Counted from the stretch's first letter, positions 41,831 through 51,668 are shown. The stretch: 64,000 nt of DNA from Streptomyces cinnamoneus (GCF_014650495.1 NZ_BMVB01000016.1:1-64000), one strand, 5' to 3'. The notes: generated by a model not told the origin, from the sequence alone. Numbers and translations are program-made.

Positions 41831-42526
41831 ATGACTTTCGTACAGGTAATCGACTGCAAGACCAGCCGGTACGACGACATGAACCGGCTCATGGACGAGT
41901 GGCTCGCCGCCACCGAGGGCAGGCGCACCGCCACCCGCTCGGTCGTCGGCCGGGACCGCGCAGCCGCCGACCACTACATCGAGATCGTCGAGTTCCCGTC
42001 CTACGAAGAGGCGATGAAGAACTCGAGCCTCCCGGAGACCAACCGGATCTTCGAGGAGATGGTGGCGCTCTGCGACGGCATGCCGACCTTCACCGACCTC
42101 GACGTCGTCCGCGACGAGCAGGTCAACAAGGCGACGGCCCGCCGCTTCTACGAGGAGATCGCCGTCGGCGGCGACCTGGACCTCGTCGACGAGATCTTCG
42201 CGGCCGACTACCGGGACCACGACGTCGTCAAGGAGGAGGAGACCGCGATCGGCGCGCACGTCATGAAGCAGGACGTGACGTTCTGGCGGAACGCGTTCGA
42301 CTTCGACTTCACCCTCCACTGCCAGGTGGCCGAGGGCGACCAGGTCACCACCCACTGGACCTGGCGGGGCGTCCACCAGGGCGACTTCATGGGGCTGCAG
42401 CCGACGGGCCGACGGGCCACGATGGACGGCGTGACGATCCATCGCTTCGCGGACGGGAAGATCGCGGAGGGCTGGTGGATCTACGATCTGATGGGCCTGA
42501 GGCGCCAGCTGGACGTGGGGCCGTAA
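41831..42526 (+). CDS. Two-domain SnoaL-like/ester-cyclase family protein
   Basis: 231 residues. Residues 1-~95 form a small ferredoxin-like alpha/beta module (VQVIDCKTSRYDDMNRLMDE to HYIEIVEFPSYEEAM). Residues ~100-231 are a SnoaL-like NTF2 fold (RRFYEEIAVGGDLDLVDEIF, HWTWRGVHQGDFMGLQPTGR and IHRFADGKIAEGWWIYD). SnoaL proteins cyclise polyketides, but many family members of this type have no known reaction. GGGAGG lies 8 nt before the ATG. A strong terminator follows. Confidence 0.8.
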   Translation: MTFVQVIDCKTSRYDDMNRLMDEWLAATEGRRTATRSVVGRDRAAADHYIEIVEFPSYEEAMKNSSLPETNRIFEEMVALCDGMPTFTDLDVVRDEQVNKATARRFYEEIAVGGDLDLVDEIFAADYRDHDVVKEEETAIGAHVMKQDVTFWRNAFDFDFTLHCQVAEGDQVTTHWTWRGVHQGDFMGLQPTGRRATMDGVTIHRFADGKIAEGWWIYDLMGLRRQLDVGP

Positions 42527-42608
42527 CGGCCGGACCGGAGCCGTAACGGCCGCAACGGAACGGCTCCGCGCCACCGCACACGAAGCCGCACACGAACACC
42601 GCACACGA

Positions 42609-42653
42609 ACGGCCCGGCCCGGCCTCCCGCGAGGGGAGGCCGGGCCGGGCCGT
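42609..42653. terminator. Very strong bidirectional terminator between SnoaL gene and groEL1
   Basis: A perfect 20-bp stem (42609-42628 pairs with 42634-42653) with a 5-nt loop, made almost only of G and C. It lies between convergent genes, 83 bp after the SnoaL stop and 29 bp after the groEL1 stop. Confidence 0.9.
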
Positions 42654-42681
42654 GGTGCAAAGGCGTCGGTGCGGCGGTGCG

Positions 42682-44310
<1,629 letters not shown>

Positions 44311-44394
44311 GGGTTACGTATCCTCGCGATCTCTCTCAAACGAACTGCGCCCCGGGCGCCCGGCTGTGACGCGGGAACCAGGGGCGCAGAACAA

Positions 44395-44417
44395 AAGCTT
44401 CGAAGGTTCGAAAGCTT
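44395..44417. repeat. Small palindrome in the groES-groEL1 spacer
   Basis: AAGCTTCGAA-GG-TTCGAAAGCTT, a hairpin with one bulged A, 7 bp after the groES stop. It may be an RNA processing or attenuation point that adjusts the groES to groEL ratio. Confidence 0.5.
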
Positions 44418-44424
44418 GGGTGAA

Positions 44425-44733
44425 TTACTTCTCGATGACCGCGAGGACGTCGCGGGCCGAGAGGACGAGGTACTCGTCGCCGTTGTACTTCACCTCGGTG
44501 CCGCCGTACTTGCTGTACAGCACGACATCGCCGACCTTCACGTCGAGCGGCAGGCGCTCGCCGTTCTCGAAGCGGCCCGGGCCCACGGCCAGGACAGCGC
44601 CCTCCTGGGGCTTCTCCTTGGCGGTGTCCGGAATGACCAGGCCGGAGGCCGTGGTCTGCTCGGCGTCGAGCGGCTGGACCACGATGCGGTCCTCAAGCGG
44701 CTTGATGGCAACCTTGGAGCTGGCGGTCGTCAC
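44425..44733 (-). CDS. groES: 10-kDa co-chaperonin GroES
   Basis: 102 residues. The mobile-loop and barrel motifs are IKPLEDRIVVQPLDAEQTTA, LVIPDTAKEKPQEGAVLAVG and GDVVLYSKYGGTEVKYNGDE. It forms the heptameric lid of GroEL. It is the first gene of the operon with groEL1; GGGGGAGG precedes the start. Two CIRCE operators lie upstream. Confidence 0.97.
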   Translation of the reverse strand: MTTASSKVAIKPLEDRIVVQPLDAEQTTASGLVIPDTAKEKPQEGAVLAVGPGRFENGERLPLDVKVGDVVLYSKYGGTEVKYNGDEYLVLSARDVLAVIEK

Positions 44734-44833
44734 GATCCGACCTCCCCCTTCGGAGATCTCACGGGGTTAACTGTCTGAGGTGGCGACCAGGTGGATCCGT
44801 CGTCGCGGGTGCCGAATCTGCCCGTCGCTGTGT

Positions 44834-44860
44834 TTGGCACTCACCGGTGGAGAGTGCCAA
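44834..44860. promoter_or_regulatory. CIRCE operator 1 (HrcA site)
   Basis: TTGGCACTC-N9-GAGTGCCAA, a perfect 9-bp inverted repeat matching CIRCE (TTAGCACTC-N9-GAGTGCTAA). It covers the start of transcription just downstream of the -10 box. Confidence 0.93.
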
Positions 44861-44868
44861 CGGAGCCG

Positions 44869-44897
44869 AGACTATGACGCGGTTAGCACTCGGTCAA
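44869..44897 (-). promoter_or_regulatory. groES-groEL1 housekeeping promoter
   Basis: Minus strand: -35 TTGACC (44897-44892), 17-nt spacer, -10 TAGTCT (44874-44869). The -35 box lies inside the upstream CIRCE spacer and the expected start point falls at the edge of the downstream CIRCE, so HrcA bound at either site blocks polymerase. Confidence 0.85.
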
Positions 44898-44909
44898 GCG
44901 GAGTGCCAA
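44883..44909. promoter_or_regulatory. CIRCE operator 2 (HrcA site)
   Basis: TTAGCACTC-N9-GAGTGCCAA, one base off perfect symmetry. It overlaps the -35 box of the groES promoter. Confidence 0.93.
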
Positions 44910-44940
44910 TTCGCCGTTGCGGCGAGCCTGGCGATCACCG

Positions 44941-44996
44941 GGTGCGGCGCGGGTACGACGCGGGTGCGACGCGGGGTGCGACGCGGGTGCGGCGGA
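44941..44996. repeat. 11-bp tandem repeat, five units
   Basis: Units of GGTGCGACGCG (first, second and fifth with one to three changes, one extra G before the fourth) upstream of the groES promoter. It is a possible variable-number tract. Confidence 0.75.
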
Positions 44997-45101
44997 CGGC
45001 CGGAAGGTGCCCTACCCAGCCGGGACCCGGCGCACTCCCCCGGCGCCGTCCGGAGCGGACCTGATCGTCCAGGGCGGTCTCCCTGGCCGTCCGCGACGCG
45101 C

Positions 45102-45959
45102 CTAGAGGTAGTCCTCCAGCCGCGCCACCGTGTAGCCCTGCCGCTGGATGCTGCGCAGCATGTTGGTGACCATGCCGGTCATCGAGGTGCCCTTGAGCTC
45201 CTGAGGGCCGCGGAAGTGCGCCAGGACGATGTCGCCGGGGCGCAGCTTGTCGCTCTGCGCGTAGCGCATGTCGTTGATCTGCATCGTCACCTCCCAGAGC
45301 ACGACCGCGCGCACACCGCAGCCGCCGGCCGCGGCGAGGGTGGCGTCGTTGTAGTTGCCGTACGGGGGGCGGAAGAGCGCCGGCCGTGTGCCGAAACGCT
45401 TCTCCAGGGCGTCCTGCTGCCCGCATATCTCGTGCTTCTGCGCATCGGCGGAGAGGGTGCGCAGGTTGGGGTGGGTCAGGGTGTGGTTGTCGATGCCGTT
45501 GCCGAGGGCCCGGAGCTGGTCGAAGTAGCCGTAGCCGCTGCCCGCGCGGGAGATGCTGTCCGTCAGGAACATCGTGAACGGCAGCTTGAGGTCCTTGGCC
45601 ATCTTCAGGAACTCGGGGTCCTTCTCGGCCCCGTCGTCGAAGGTCACGAAGACGACCTTGTCCTGGGTGGGTATCCGGCGGACGACCTGGGGGGCGCCGC
45701 CCGTGGCCCCGTCGGTGAGCTTCTTCGCCGGCGGGGCGGGCGGCGCGGCCAGCGGCCGCTCCAGGCCCCAGCGGCGGTACGCGTCGTCGGACGCGGGCGG
45801 CGTCGCGGACGTCGTGGCGGCGGACGCGCCGCCCGCGCGGGCTTCCTTCTTGCCTCCCCCGGAGGAACCGGAGCAGCCGGCGAGGGCACCGGCCAGGAGG
45901 ACGGCGGCGGAGGCGAGGGCGGCGGCGCGCAGACGGCGGCCGGAAACGAGCAGGCTCAC
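45102..45959 (-). CDS. Polysaccharide deacetylase lipoprotein (CE4 family)
   Basis: 285 residues. Signal peptide with lipobox LAGALAGCSG, then a ~50-residue low-complexity linker and a NodB domain. The domain shows motif 1 FVTFDDGAEKD (catalytic base and metal aspartate), motif 2 NHTLTHPNL (metal histidines) and motif 3 ALFRPPYGNYN. It removes acetyl groups from a cell-wall or capsule polymer outside the membrane. The GTG start at 45959 lacks a clear ribosome binding site. No cell-wall genes are adjacent. Confidence 0.9.
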   Translation of the reverse strand: MSLLVSGRRLRAAALASAAVLLAGALAGCSGSSGGGKKEARAGGASAATTSATPPASDDAYRRWGLERPLAAPPAPPAKKLTDGATGGAPQVVRRIPTQDKVVFVTFDDGAEKDPEFLKMAKDLKLPFTMFLTDSISRAGSGYGYFDQLRALGNGIDNHTLTHPNLRTLSADAQKHEICGQQDALEKRFGTRPALFRPPYGNYNDATLAAAGGCGVRAVVLWEVTMQINDMRYAQSDKLRPGDIVLAHFRGPQELKGTSMTGMVTNMLRSIQRQGYTVARLEDYL

Positions 45960-46094
45960 GCGGACGATTGTTGTGCATGCGTTCGAACTCCGCGCGGGGG
46001 CCTCCGCCCAGGGACTCCCGCCCCGGCCCGCCGCTTCGCTCCGCTGCCTCGGCCCTCTGCTCCAGCCCCTGCCCCGGCCCGCTGCCCCGGCGCC

Positions 46095-46658
46095 TCAGCC
46101 GACGGCCGGGAGCGCCGCGACGGCCTTCGCCCAGGGGTACGCCTCCTGGCCGTCGCCCTGGACCGGCTCGTCGCCCGGGTCGTCGCCCGGTCCGTCGCCG
46201 GCCTCGTCGAGCAGCACGGTCACCCCCGCCGCGCGCAGGAACTCCACGCTCCGGGGGAAGGCGGGGTGCGCCGCCTGGGCGTCGCCCAGACGGGGCAGGG
46301 CGACGAGGGGCAGGCCCAGGCCGACGGCCTCGGTGATCAGGCCGAGGGCGAGGGTGTCGGAGATGCCGGCCGCCCACTTGTTGACCGTGTTGAAGGTGGC
46401 GGGCGCAACGAGGATCGCGTCGGGCGGCGGCAGGACGTCGGGCTCGCCGGGAAGCTTGTACTGGTGGCGCACGGGGTGGCCGGTCAGTGCGCGCAGGGCG
46501 GGCACCTCCGCTTCCAGCCAGCGGTGCGCGGAGGGCGTGAGGATCAGGCACACGTCCCAGCCACGGGCCTGGGCGGCGCGGACTCCGTCGGCGACCCGGA
46601 CGGCGGGCGCGGCGGCGCAGCAGACCAGGTAGAGGATGCGGTTCGCGGTGGTCGTCAC
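46095..46658 (-). CDS. Flavoprotein (phosphopantothenoylcysteine decarboxylase-like fold)
   Basis: About 187 residues. The start YLVCCAAAPAVRVADGVRAA carries the flavoprotein turn, and VAPATFNTVNKWAAGISDTL is the conserved FMN/active-site segment of the HFCD family (EpiD, Dfp, PPC-DC). It should bind FMN and may decarboxylate or alkylate a thiol substrate. GTG 46658 is taken as start; the extended frame to 46718 overlaps the divergent gene. It is divergent, 41 bp from a methyltransferase-like gene, and might share a promoter region with it. Confidence 0.82.
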   Translation of the reverse strand: MTTTANRILYLVCCAAAPAVRVADGVRAAQARGWDVCLILTPSAHRWLEAEVPALRALTGHPVRHQYKLPGEPDVLPPPDAILVAPATFNTVNKWAAGISDTLALGLITEAVGLGLPLVALPRLGDAQAAHPAFPRSVEFLRAAGVTVLLDEAGDGPGDDPGDEPVQGDGQEAYPWAKAVAALPAVG

Positions 46659-46699
46659 CCCGGCAGTCCACCGCGTGGGGCACCGGCCCGCAAGAGAGA

Positions 46700-47932
46700 A
46701 TGAGACACGTGCCCGCACCGAATCCCGCCACCGACGCGACCGACGCCACCGCCGCCTTCGCGGCCCTGCTCACCGACGAGGGCCGCGCCCTCCTCGACGG
46801 CCTGCGCGACTACGACCCCTCCCAGGAGCTGGCCACGGCCACCCGGCTGCGCCGCGAGCACCCCGCCGAGCTGGTGTCGGCGGCGCTCGGACAGGCACGG
46901 CTGCGGCAGCGCGCGGTCGCGAAGTTCGGTGCGGAGGACGCGTACCGGATGTTCTTCACCCCCAACGGCGTGGAGCAGGCCACGCGCGCGTCCGTCGCGC
47001 TCCACCGCGCCCGGCGCTTCGAGGCGCTCGGCGTGCGTCGCCTGGCCGACCTGTGCTGTGGCAACGGCGGCGACGCGATCGCCCTCGCCCGGGCCGGCAT
47101 CGCCGTCCTCGCCGTGGACCGCGACCCCCTGACCTGCGAGGTCGCCCGGGCCAACGCGGCGGCGCTGGGTCTGTCGGATCTCATCGAGGTGCGCTGCGCC
47201 GACGTCACGGAGGTCGACACGTCGACGTACGACGCCGTGTTCGTCGACCCTGCGCGGCGCGGCGGCCGCGGCCGGATCTTCGACCCGGAGGCGTACTCCC
47301 CGCCCCTGTCCTGGGCGATCGAGGCGGCCCGCCGGGCCCCGCGCGCGGCCCTGAAGATCGCACCGGGCGTCCCGCACGAGGCGATCCCCGAGGACGCCGA
47401 GGCGGAGTGGATCTCGGACGGCGGCGACGTGAAGGAGGCCGTGCTGTGGTTCGGCACGGAGCCGGGCGCCCGCCGCGCGACGCTGCTGCCGGGCGGTGCG
47501 TCGCTGGTGGGCCAGGGCCTGCCGGACCCGGCGGTACGGCCGGTGGGGCGCTACCTCTACGAGCCGGACGGCGCGGTCATCCGCGCGCACCTGGTGGCCG
47601 ATGTCGCGGCCGGGCTCGGCGACGGCGGTCTGATCGACGAGACGATCGCGTACGTGACGAGCGACGAGCTGCGCGGGACGCCGTACGCGGCGGCGTACGA
47701 GATCACGGACGTGCTGCCGTTCAACCTGAAGCGGCTGAAGGCGCTGGTGCGGGAGCGCGGGATCGGCGTCGTCGTCATCAAGAAGCGGGGTTCGGCCGTC
47801 GAGCCGGAGGAGCTCCGCAAGAAGCTCAAGCCGGCCGGGCCGAACTCCTGCGTCATCGTCCTGACGCGCGTGGCGGGTGCACCGACGATGCTGCTGGGGC
47901 AGCCGGTGGCGAGGCCCTCGGACACGCCCTAA
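46700..47932 (+). CDS. Class I SAM-dependent methyltransferase-like protein with THUMP-like C-terminal domain
   Basis: 410 residues. An N-terminal helical region (~1-95) precedes the SAM-binding Rossmann motif LADLCCGNGGDAIALARAGI and the acidic loop AVDRDPLTCEVARANAAALG. Motif IV-like FVDPARRGGRGRIFDPE follows. The C-terminal ~100 residues (YVTSDELRGTPYAAAYEITD to GVVVIKKRGSAVEPEELRKK) match the THUMP-like domain described in such proteins. RNA methylation is a fair guess. The start is ATG 46700 or GTG 46709. Confidence 0.85.
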   Translation: MRHVPAPNPATDATDATAAFAALLTDEGRALLDGLRDYDPSQELATATRLRREHPAELVSAALGQARLRQRAVAKFGAEDAYRMFFTPNGVEQATRASVALHRARRFEALGVRRLADLCCGNGGDAIALARAGIAVLAVDRDPLTCEVARANAAALGLSDLIEVRCADVTEVDTSTYDAVFVDPARRGGRGRIFDPEAYSPPLSWAIEAARRAPRAALKIAPGVPHEAIPEDAEAEWISDGGDVKEAVLWFGTEPGARRATLLPGGASLVGQGLPDPAVRPVGRYLYEPDGAVIRAHLVADVAAGLGDGGLIDETIAYVTSDELRGTPYAAAYEITDVLPFNLKRLKALVRERGIGVVVIKKRGSAVEPEELRKKLKPAGPNSCVIVLTRVAGAPTMLLGQPVARPSDTP

Positions 47933-47976
47933 CCCCGGGTCAGCCCTTCTCGGCCCTTGAGGCGGTGATGCTGAAT

Positions 47977-48576
47977 TCAGTCGCCCCGCCAGATGTTGTC
48001 GAAGGCCGACTGCTCGATGGCCCGCCGCTGCCGTAGCGCTTCCAGCTCCATCACCGCGCCGTTGACCGCGGCGAGCACGGTGTCCACGGCGTCGTCGGCC
48101 ACGCCCGGGGCGGCGGCCTCTGCGTTCCCCTCGTCGCCGGTCCGGACGGCCGTGACGAGGGCGGCGAGGACGGGCTCGTTCGACCGCAGGCGGCCGTCCG
48201 GATCCGTCAGCACCGGCCGGCCGGGCCGGAAGGTCCAGCTACGACGTTGCCGTCGGACGTGCCCGTCCGCCTCAAGGGCGGCCACGTAGGCCGAGGCCAG
48301 GTCGCGTCCCCTGCGCCACAGCCAGTCGCCGACTGCCTCGTACGGCGCCTCCGCGGTGAGCGACGCCGCGGCCTCGTCCAGCAGGGGGTCACCCGTGCCC
48401 GTGGGCGGGCCGGGGACGATCCGGTCGCCCTGGTCGCCGCCCAGCGTGACGACCCCGGCGGCCAGGAGGTCGGCCAGCTCGGCGCCTGCCAGCGCCAGTG
48501 ACACCTCACCCCGCTCCGCGGGCCGGTCGGGGGCCTCGCCCATGACGGCGATCAGCAGGTCCCGGGCTGTGGTCAT
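47977..48576 (-). CDS. GPP34/GOLPH3-family protein
   Basis: 199 residues. Start ATG 48576 after GGGAGCGCCCC. The pattern TARDLLIAVMGE, then ALAGAELADLLAAGVVTLGG and the YEAVGDWLWRRGRDLASAYV region, matches the GPP34 family. In eukaryotes GOLPH3 binds phosphoinositide at the Golgi; bacterial members are very abundant in Streptomyces and of unknown role. It lies 16 bp after the winged-helix gene and likely shares its transcript. Confidence 0.82.
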   Translation of the reverse strand: MTTARDLLIAVMGEAPDRPAERGEVSLALAGAELADLLAAGVVTLGGDQGDRIVPGPPTGTGDPLLDEAAASLTAEAPYEAVGDWLWRRGRDLASAYVAALEADGHVRRQRRSWTFRPGRPVLTDPDGRLRSNEPVLAALVTAVRTGDEGNAEAAAPGVADDAVDTVLAAVNGAVMELEALRQRRAIEQSAFDNIWRGD

Positions 48577-48592
48577 GGGGCGCTCCCGTTGG

Positions 48593-49528
48593 CTAGTGCC
48601 TGAACTCTTTGAGCTTCTCTGTCTCCAGGGTGAACCCAACCGGCGCAGGGAGCTCGACCGGCGTGCCGTACGGCCGTTCGGGTTCACGGTTGATCGCCCG
48701 CAGGATGGCCGCCCGGGCGTGGACTTCCTCCGGTGTGAGGGCGGCCGAGGCGGGTCGTTGGGGTTCGCCCCGGCAGTCGCGGCAGAGGCCGCCGGGGAGG
48801 GCCTCCGGGCGGCCGGGAGCGGCGCAGACGGTGCACTCCACGAGCCTCAGCGGGGTGAGGCTCGGCGGTTCCGGCGCGCGCTCGGGAGGCAGCTTGTCGA
48901 TGAGTCGACGACGGGCCAGCGCCGCAGCGTGGTGCACCTGCGAGGGCAACCCCGCCGTGAGCTCGCGTACGACGTGGCTCTCGCTCGCGCCGCGCTCCAG
49001 CCATGCGGCCGCCAGCGGTTCGAGGGCGACGCAGTCGGTGTGCGACAGCGTCATGCGCGGGTCCGTGCGCCCGGCGGCGGCCAGCGCCGCGTACGCCCGC
49101 GAGCGGGGCGCGGGCCCGGAGGGCGGCTCGGGGACCTCGCCCGCGAGGACGGCCGTCCACCAGGCGTCGTCCCGCGCGGTGCGCGAGAAGTACGTGCGCG
49201 TCACCCAGTGATAGGCCCCGTCGTCACCCTTGAGGTGCTCTTTCACCCGACGGAGGTGCCCGGCTTCCGACAGGCGCCGCAGGGCCGTGCGGCACGCGGC
49301 CTGGCCGTAGGCGGGAAGCTGGGCAGCCAGCGACTTGGCGTCCATGGCCGCGCCTTCGGGCAGGCGGTCGACGAACGCGGCGATCTGCGCCTCGCGCGGC
49401 GGGAGGTGCGCGAAGTCCGTGGCGGTACGCGGCGATTGGGCGGGGGCGGACTTCTTGCCGTAGCCCGGCTTGGCCATCGGGTAGGCGTGCGGGGGGCGCG
49501 CGACGGCGCTAGGGTTGGCGTCAGCCAT
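48593..49528 (-). CDS. Winged-helix protein with small zinc ribbon (MarR-like annotation in streptomycetes)
   Basis: 311 residues. Residues ~40-110 look like a winged helix (REAQIAAFVDRLPEGAAMDA, then YGQAACRTALRRLSEAGHLR and the wing YHWVTRTYFS). A middle helical section follows, then a four-cysteine ribbon (CTVCAAPG and LCRDCRGEP) near residue 245-268. The combination occurs in Streptomyces proteins labelled MarR-family or helix-turn-helix; its target is unknown. It is the first gene of a probable two-gene unit with the GPP34 protein. Confidence 0.72.
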   Translation of the reverse strand: MADANPSAVARPPHAYPMAKPGYGKKSAPAQSPRTATDFAHLPPREAQIAAFVDRLPEGAAMDAKSLAAQLPAYGQAACRTALRRLSEAGHLRRVKEHLKGDDGAYHWVTRTYFSRTARDDAWWTAVLAGEVPEPPSGPAPRSRAYAALAAAGRTDPRMTLSHTDCVALEPLAAAWLERGASESHVVRELTAGLPSQVHHAAALARRRLIDKLPPERAPEPPSLTPLRLVECTVCAAPGRPEALPGGLCRDCRGEPQRPASAALTPEEVHARAAILRAINREPERPYGTPVELPAPVGFTLETEKLKEFRH

Positions 49529-49745
49529 GAGATCGAGTCCTTTTCGATCTTGATGGTCAGACCCCGGCTCGGTGCGCTAACACCGACCGGGGTCGTTTGC
49601 TTGTTCCGGACGCTAGAGGGTCGCCACTGTTCGTCGCAAGCAGATCACACAAAGTGAACGCGGCGTGGTATACGCGCGATTGGGGAGGGTGGGTGGGTTG
49701 AAACCCACCGCCCATTCCTTGAATAAAGAGCCCGGAGCCCGGAGC

Positions 49746-50213
49746 TCAAGCCCCGGCGTGGAAATATTCCCGGGCCCGGCGGGCGAGCTCGTCCGGCGTC
49801 AGGTCCTCCAGGTGCGTGAGGAAGACCCAGACATGCCCGAAGGGGTCGCGCAGTATGGCGGTGCGGTCGCCGTGGAACTGGTCGGTCGGCGGCTGCAGCA
49901 GCTCCGCGCCGGCCACAACGGCCTGCCGCACGAGAGCATCGACGTCATCGACGTAGACGTGCAGACCCACGGTGGTACCGCCGATGGCGGTCGGCGCGCC
50001 GAAGACGGGCCCTTCGGCGTCTCCGAGCATGATGGCGGATCCCTGAATGCTGATCTCTGCGTGCAGGATGCGCCCGTCCGGACCATCGAGGCGGAACAGC
50101 TCTTCGGCGCGGAAAGCCTGGACGTAGAAGCTGATCGCAGAGGCGGCTCCGTCGAGCATGATGTGAGCGATCACGGCGTTGCGGTAGTTCTCGGGAACGG
50201 TGGTCGCGGCCAT
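49746..50213 (-). CDS. VOC-family protein (PhnB/glyoxalase-like)
   Basis: 155 residues, single VOC chain with YRNAVIAHIMLDGAASAISF, the metal-side strand ILHAEISIQGSAIMLGDAEG and DRTAILRDPFGHVWVFLTH (the acidic/hydrophobic end typical of PhnB-like VOC proteins). Start ATG 50213, set by GGAGG 8 nt upstream; the longer frame to 50267 would read through that site. It stands alone. The substrate is unknown. Confidence 0.87.
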   Translation of the reverse strand: MAATTVPENYRNAVIAHIMLDGAASAISFYVQAFRAEELFRLDGPDGRILHAEISIQGSAIMLGDAEGPVFGAPTAIGGTTVGLHVYVDDVDALVRQAVVAGAELLQPPTDQFHGDRTAILRDPFGHVWVFLTHLEDLTPDELARRAREYFHAGA

Positions 50214-50533
50214 GGGAAGTTCCTCCTTCATCGATTTCTGCCGATGGCCACGAAGGTAGGAACTCAATCAAGCTTGAGGTCAAGGCGAGGCTCCGCTCCG
50301 CTCCGCTGCGCGCACATGCAGCGTCTCTGCACCGCTGCGCGGCTTGGGCCGGGAGGGCGCCGGGGCTCCGCCCCTGAGAGCCCGCCCGCTGGCGCGACCT
50401 TGCCGGGTGCGCCCGGCATGCGGAGCTCGCCCACCAAGGCTGCGCCAGCAGCCGGCCCCCTGGGGCGGAGCCCCTGGCCCCCTCCGCGCCCCAAGCCGCG
50501 CAGCGGCGCAGAATCGCTGCGCGATCCCTGGGC
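50214..50533. other. Non-coding region dominated by a long inverted repeat
   Basis: 320 bases between the VOC start and the DUF397 stop. The first ~70 bp hold the VOC promoter; the rest is the long fold-back structure at 50333-50505. Confidence 0.7.
50333..50505. repeat. Long imperfect inverted repeat (cruciform-like), ~43-nt arms
   Basis: 50333-50374 is largely complementary to 50462-50505. Nested arms GCTGGCGCGACCTTG and CAAGGCTGCGCCAGC inside the loop extend the pairing, giving a ~170-nt hairpin. It lies downstream of the DUF397 gene and may act as terminator, or be a dispersed repeat. Confidence 0.75.
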
Positions 50534-50719
50534 TCAGCCCCCGGCGGCGAGAGCGGCCACGAACGCCGCCCAGGCGGGAGCCGCGAAGCGGAGCTCCGGC
50601 CCGGTTATTCGCTTCGAGTCCCGCACCCGTATCTCCCGGGGCCCGGAGCGCACCTCGACGCAGGCGTTTCCCTCTGACGTGCTGTAGCTGGACTTGAACC
50701 ACATCAGCTTGGTGCTCAC
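50534..50719 (-). CDS. DUF397 small protein
   Basis: 61 residues with the family core LMWFKSSYSTSEGNACVEV, then VRDSKRITGPELRF and WAAFVAAL. DUF397 proteins are streptomycete-specific partners of XRE regulators (BldB/WhiJ-type systems) and may behave as antitoxin-like modulators. The GTG start overlaps the stop of the XRE gene (GTGA), so the pair is coupled. Confidence 0.92.
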   Translation of the reverse strand: MSTKLMWFKSSYSTSEGNACVEVRSGPREIRVRDSKRITGPELRFAAPAWAAFVAALAAGG

Positions 50720-51525
50720 AACTCCTCCGAGAGCTCTCGGATGAAACGCACGGACTCCGCCGGATTGAGAGCCACCCTGCCGTTCAATGCGTGCTTCTGC
50801 GCATACGAACTGACCTTGGCCGGATCGCCGTAGAGCCCACCCGTGGCGTGCGCTTCCTCGTAGGCAATCCGGTCATGCCCTGGCAACTCCAACACCATGA
50901 TGGCCCTGTCGAGCCCCTCCCTGTACCTGTCGAGCGGCATCACCTGCGCCGTTACGTTGCGCTGCTGCCCCACCTCCAAGATGCGCAGCAGTTGCCTCCT
51001 ATGGGCCTCGTTGCTGACGACTGGGTAGCGCAGCGGAAGCTCGCCGATCACGAAGGAGAACGCCACAGTTTGCTTGTCGAGCAGTGTTTGCCGCCCGAGC
51101 CGGACAGCGACCCTCTCCTCAACCGTCGCGTCATCCACTGGTGGCCATGCCGAGTTGAACAGCGCCCGCATGGTCTCCTCCGTCTGCAGCAGCCCCGGAA
51201 TGAACATGGGCTCGCAGGAGCTGTACACGATCGCCTCGGCTTCGTACCGGAAGAAGTCCTGCACAACCGACCGCGGCTCTTCCGGCCTCAAGAACGGGTG
51301 CGCCGCTTCCAGCAGCCCGGCCGCCCCGCACATCTGGTCCGCGACCTGCAGCACCCGCAGGCTCGGCCGGCGCCGTCCCTGCTCCATCGACTTGATGGTC
51401 TCGTAGCCGTACCCGGCTTCCTTCCCCAGCTCCTCCCGCGAGACGCCCGCCCGCTGCCGCCACAGCTTCAGCTGATCCCCGCAGTAGCGCCAGCCGATCG
51501 GCGGCTGAGACTCCGCTTCCCCCAT
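50716..51525 (-). CDS. XRE-family regulator with DUF5753 domain
   Basis: 269 residues. The helix-turn-helix near residues 16-65 includes LKLWRQRAGVSREELGKEAG and the recognition part YETIKSMEQGRRRPS. From ~95 on is the DUF5753 domain (EAEAIVYSSCEPMFIPGLLQ, LLRILEVGQQRNVTAQVMPL). The family resembles WhiJ-type regulators of Streptomyces development and secondary metabolism. ATG 51525 gives the typical length. It is coupled to DUF397 downstream. Confidence 0.92.
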   Translation of the reverse strand: MGEAESQPPIGWRYCGDQLKLWRQRAGVSREELGKEAGYGYETIKSMEQGRRRPSLRVLQVADQMCGAAGLLEAAHPFLRPEEPRSVVQDFFRYEAEAIVYSSCEPMFIPGLLQTEETMRALFNSAWPPVDDATVEERVAVRLGRQTLLDKQTVAFSFVIGELPLRYPVVSNEAHRRQLLRILEVGQQRNVTAQVMPLDRYREGLDRAIMVLELPGHDRIAYEEAHATGGLYGDPAKVSSYAQKHALNGRVALNPAESVRFIRELSEEL

Positions 51526-51668
51526 GGGCCACCCCTTCCCATCGCCACTACGCAAGGTAGCCGTCAGGGAACGCTCGGGTCTCCCGGTTCGCACGCCAAG
51601 CCTGCCCCCGAACGGGTGAATCGCCAGGCGCCGACGCCTGCCCGTACCGCCCTCTCCTCCACGGCGAG

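Larger units (their letters stand above)
44734..45101. other. groES control region and repeat tract
   Basis: 368 bases between groES and the end of the deacetylase gene. It holds the groES promoter, two CIRCE operators, a five-unit 11-bp tandem repeat and otherwise GC-rich sequence without an identifiable gene. Confidence 0.7.
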
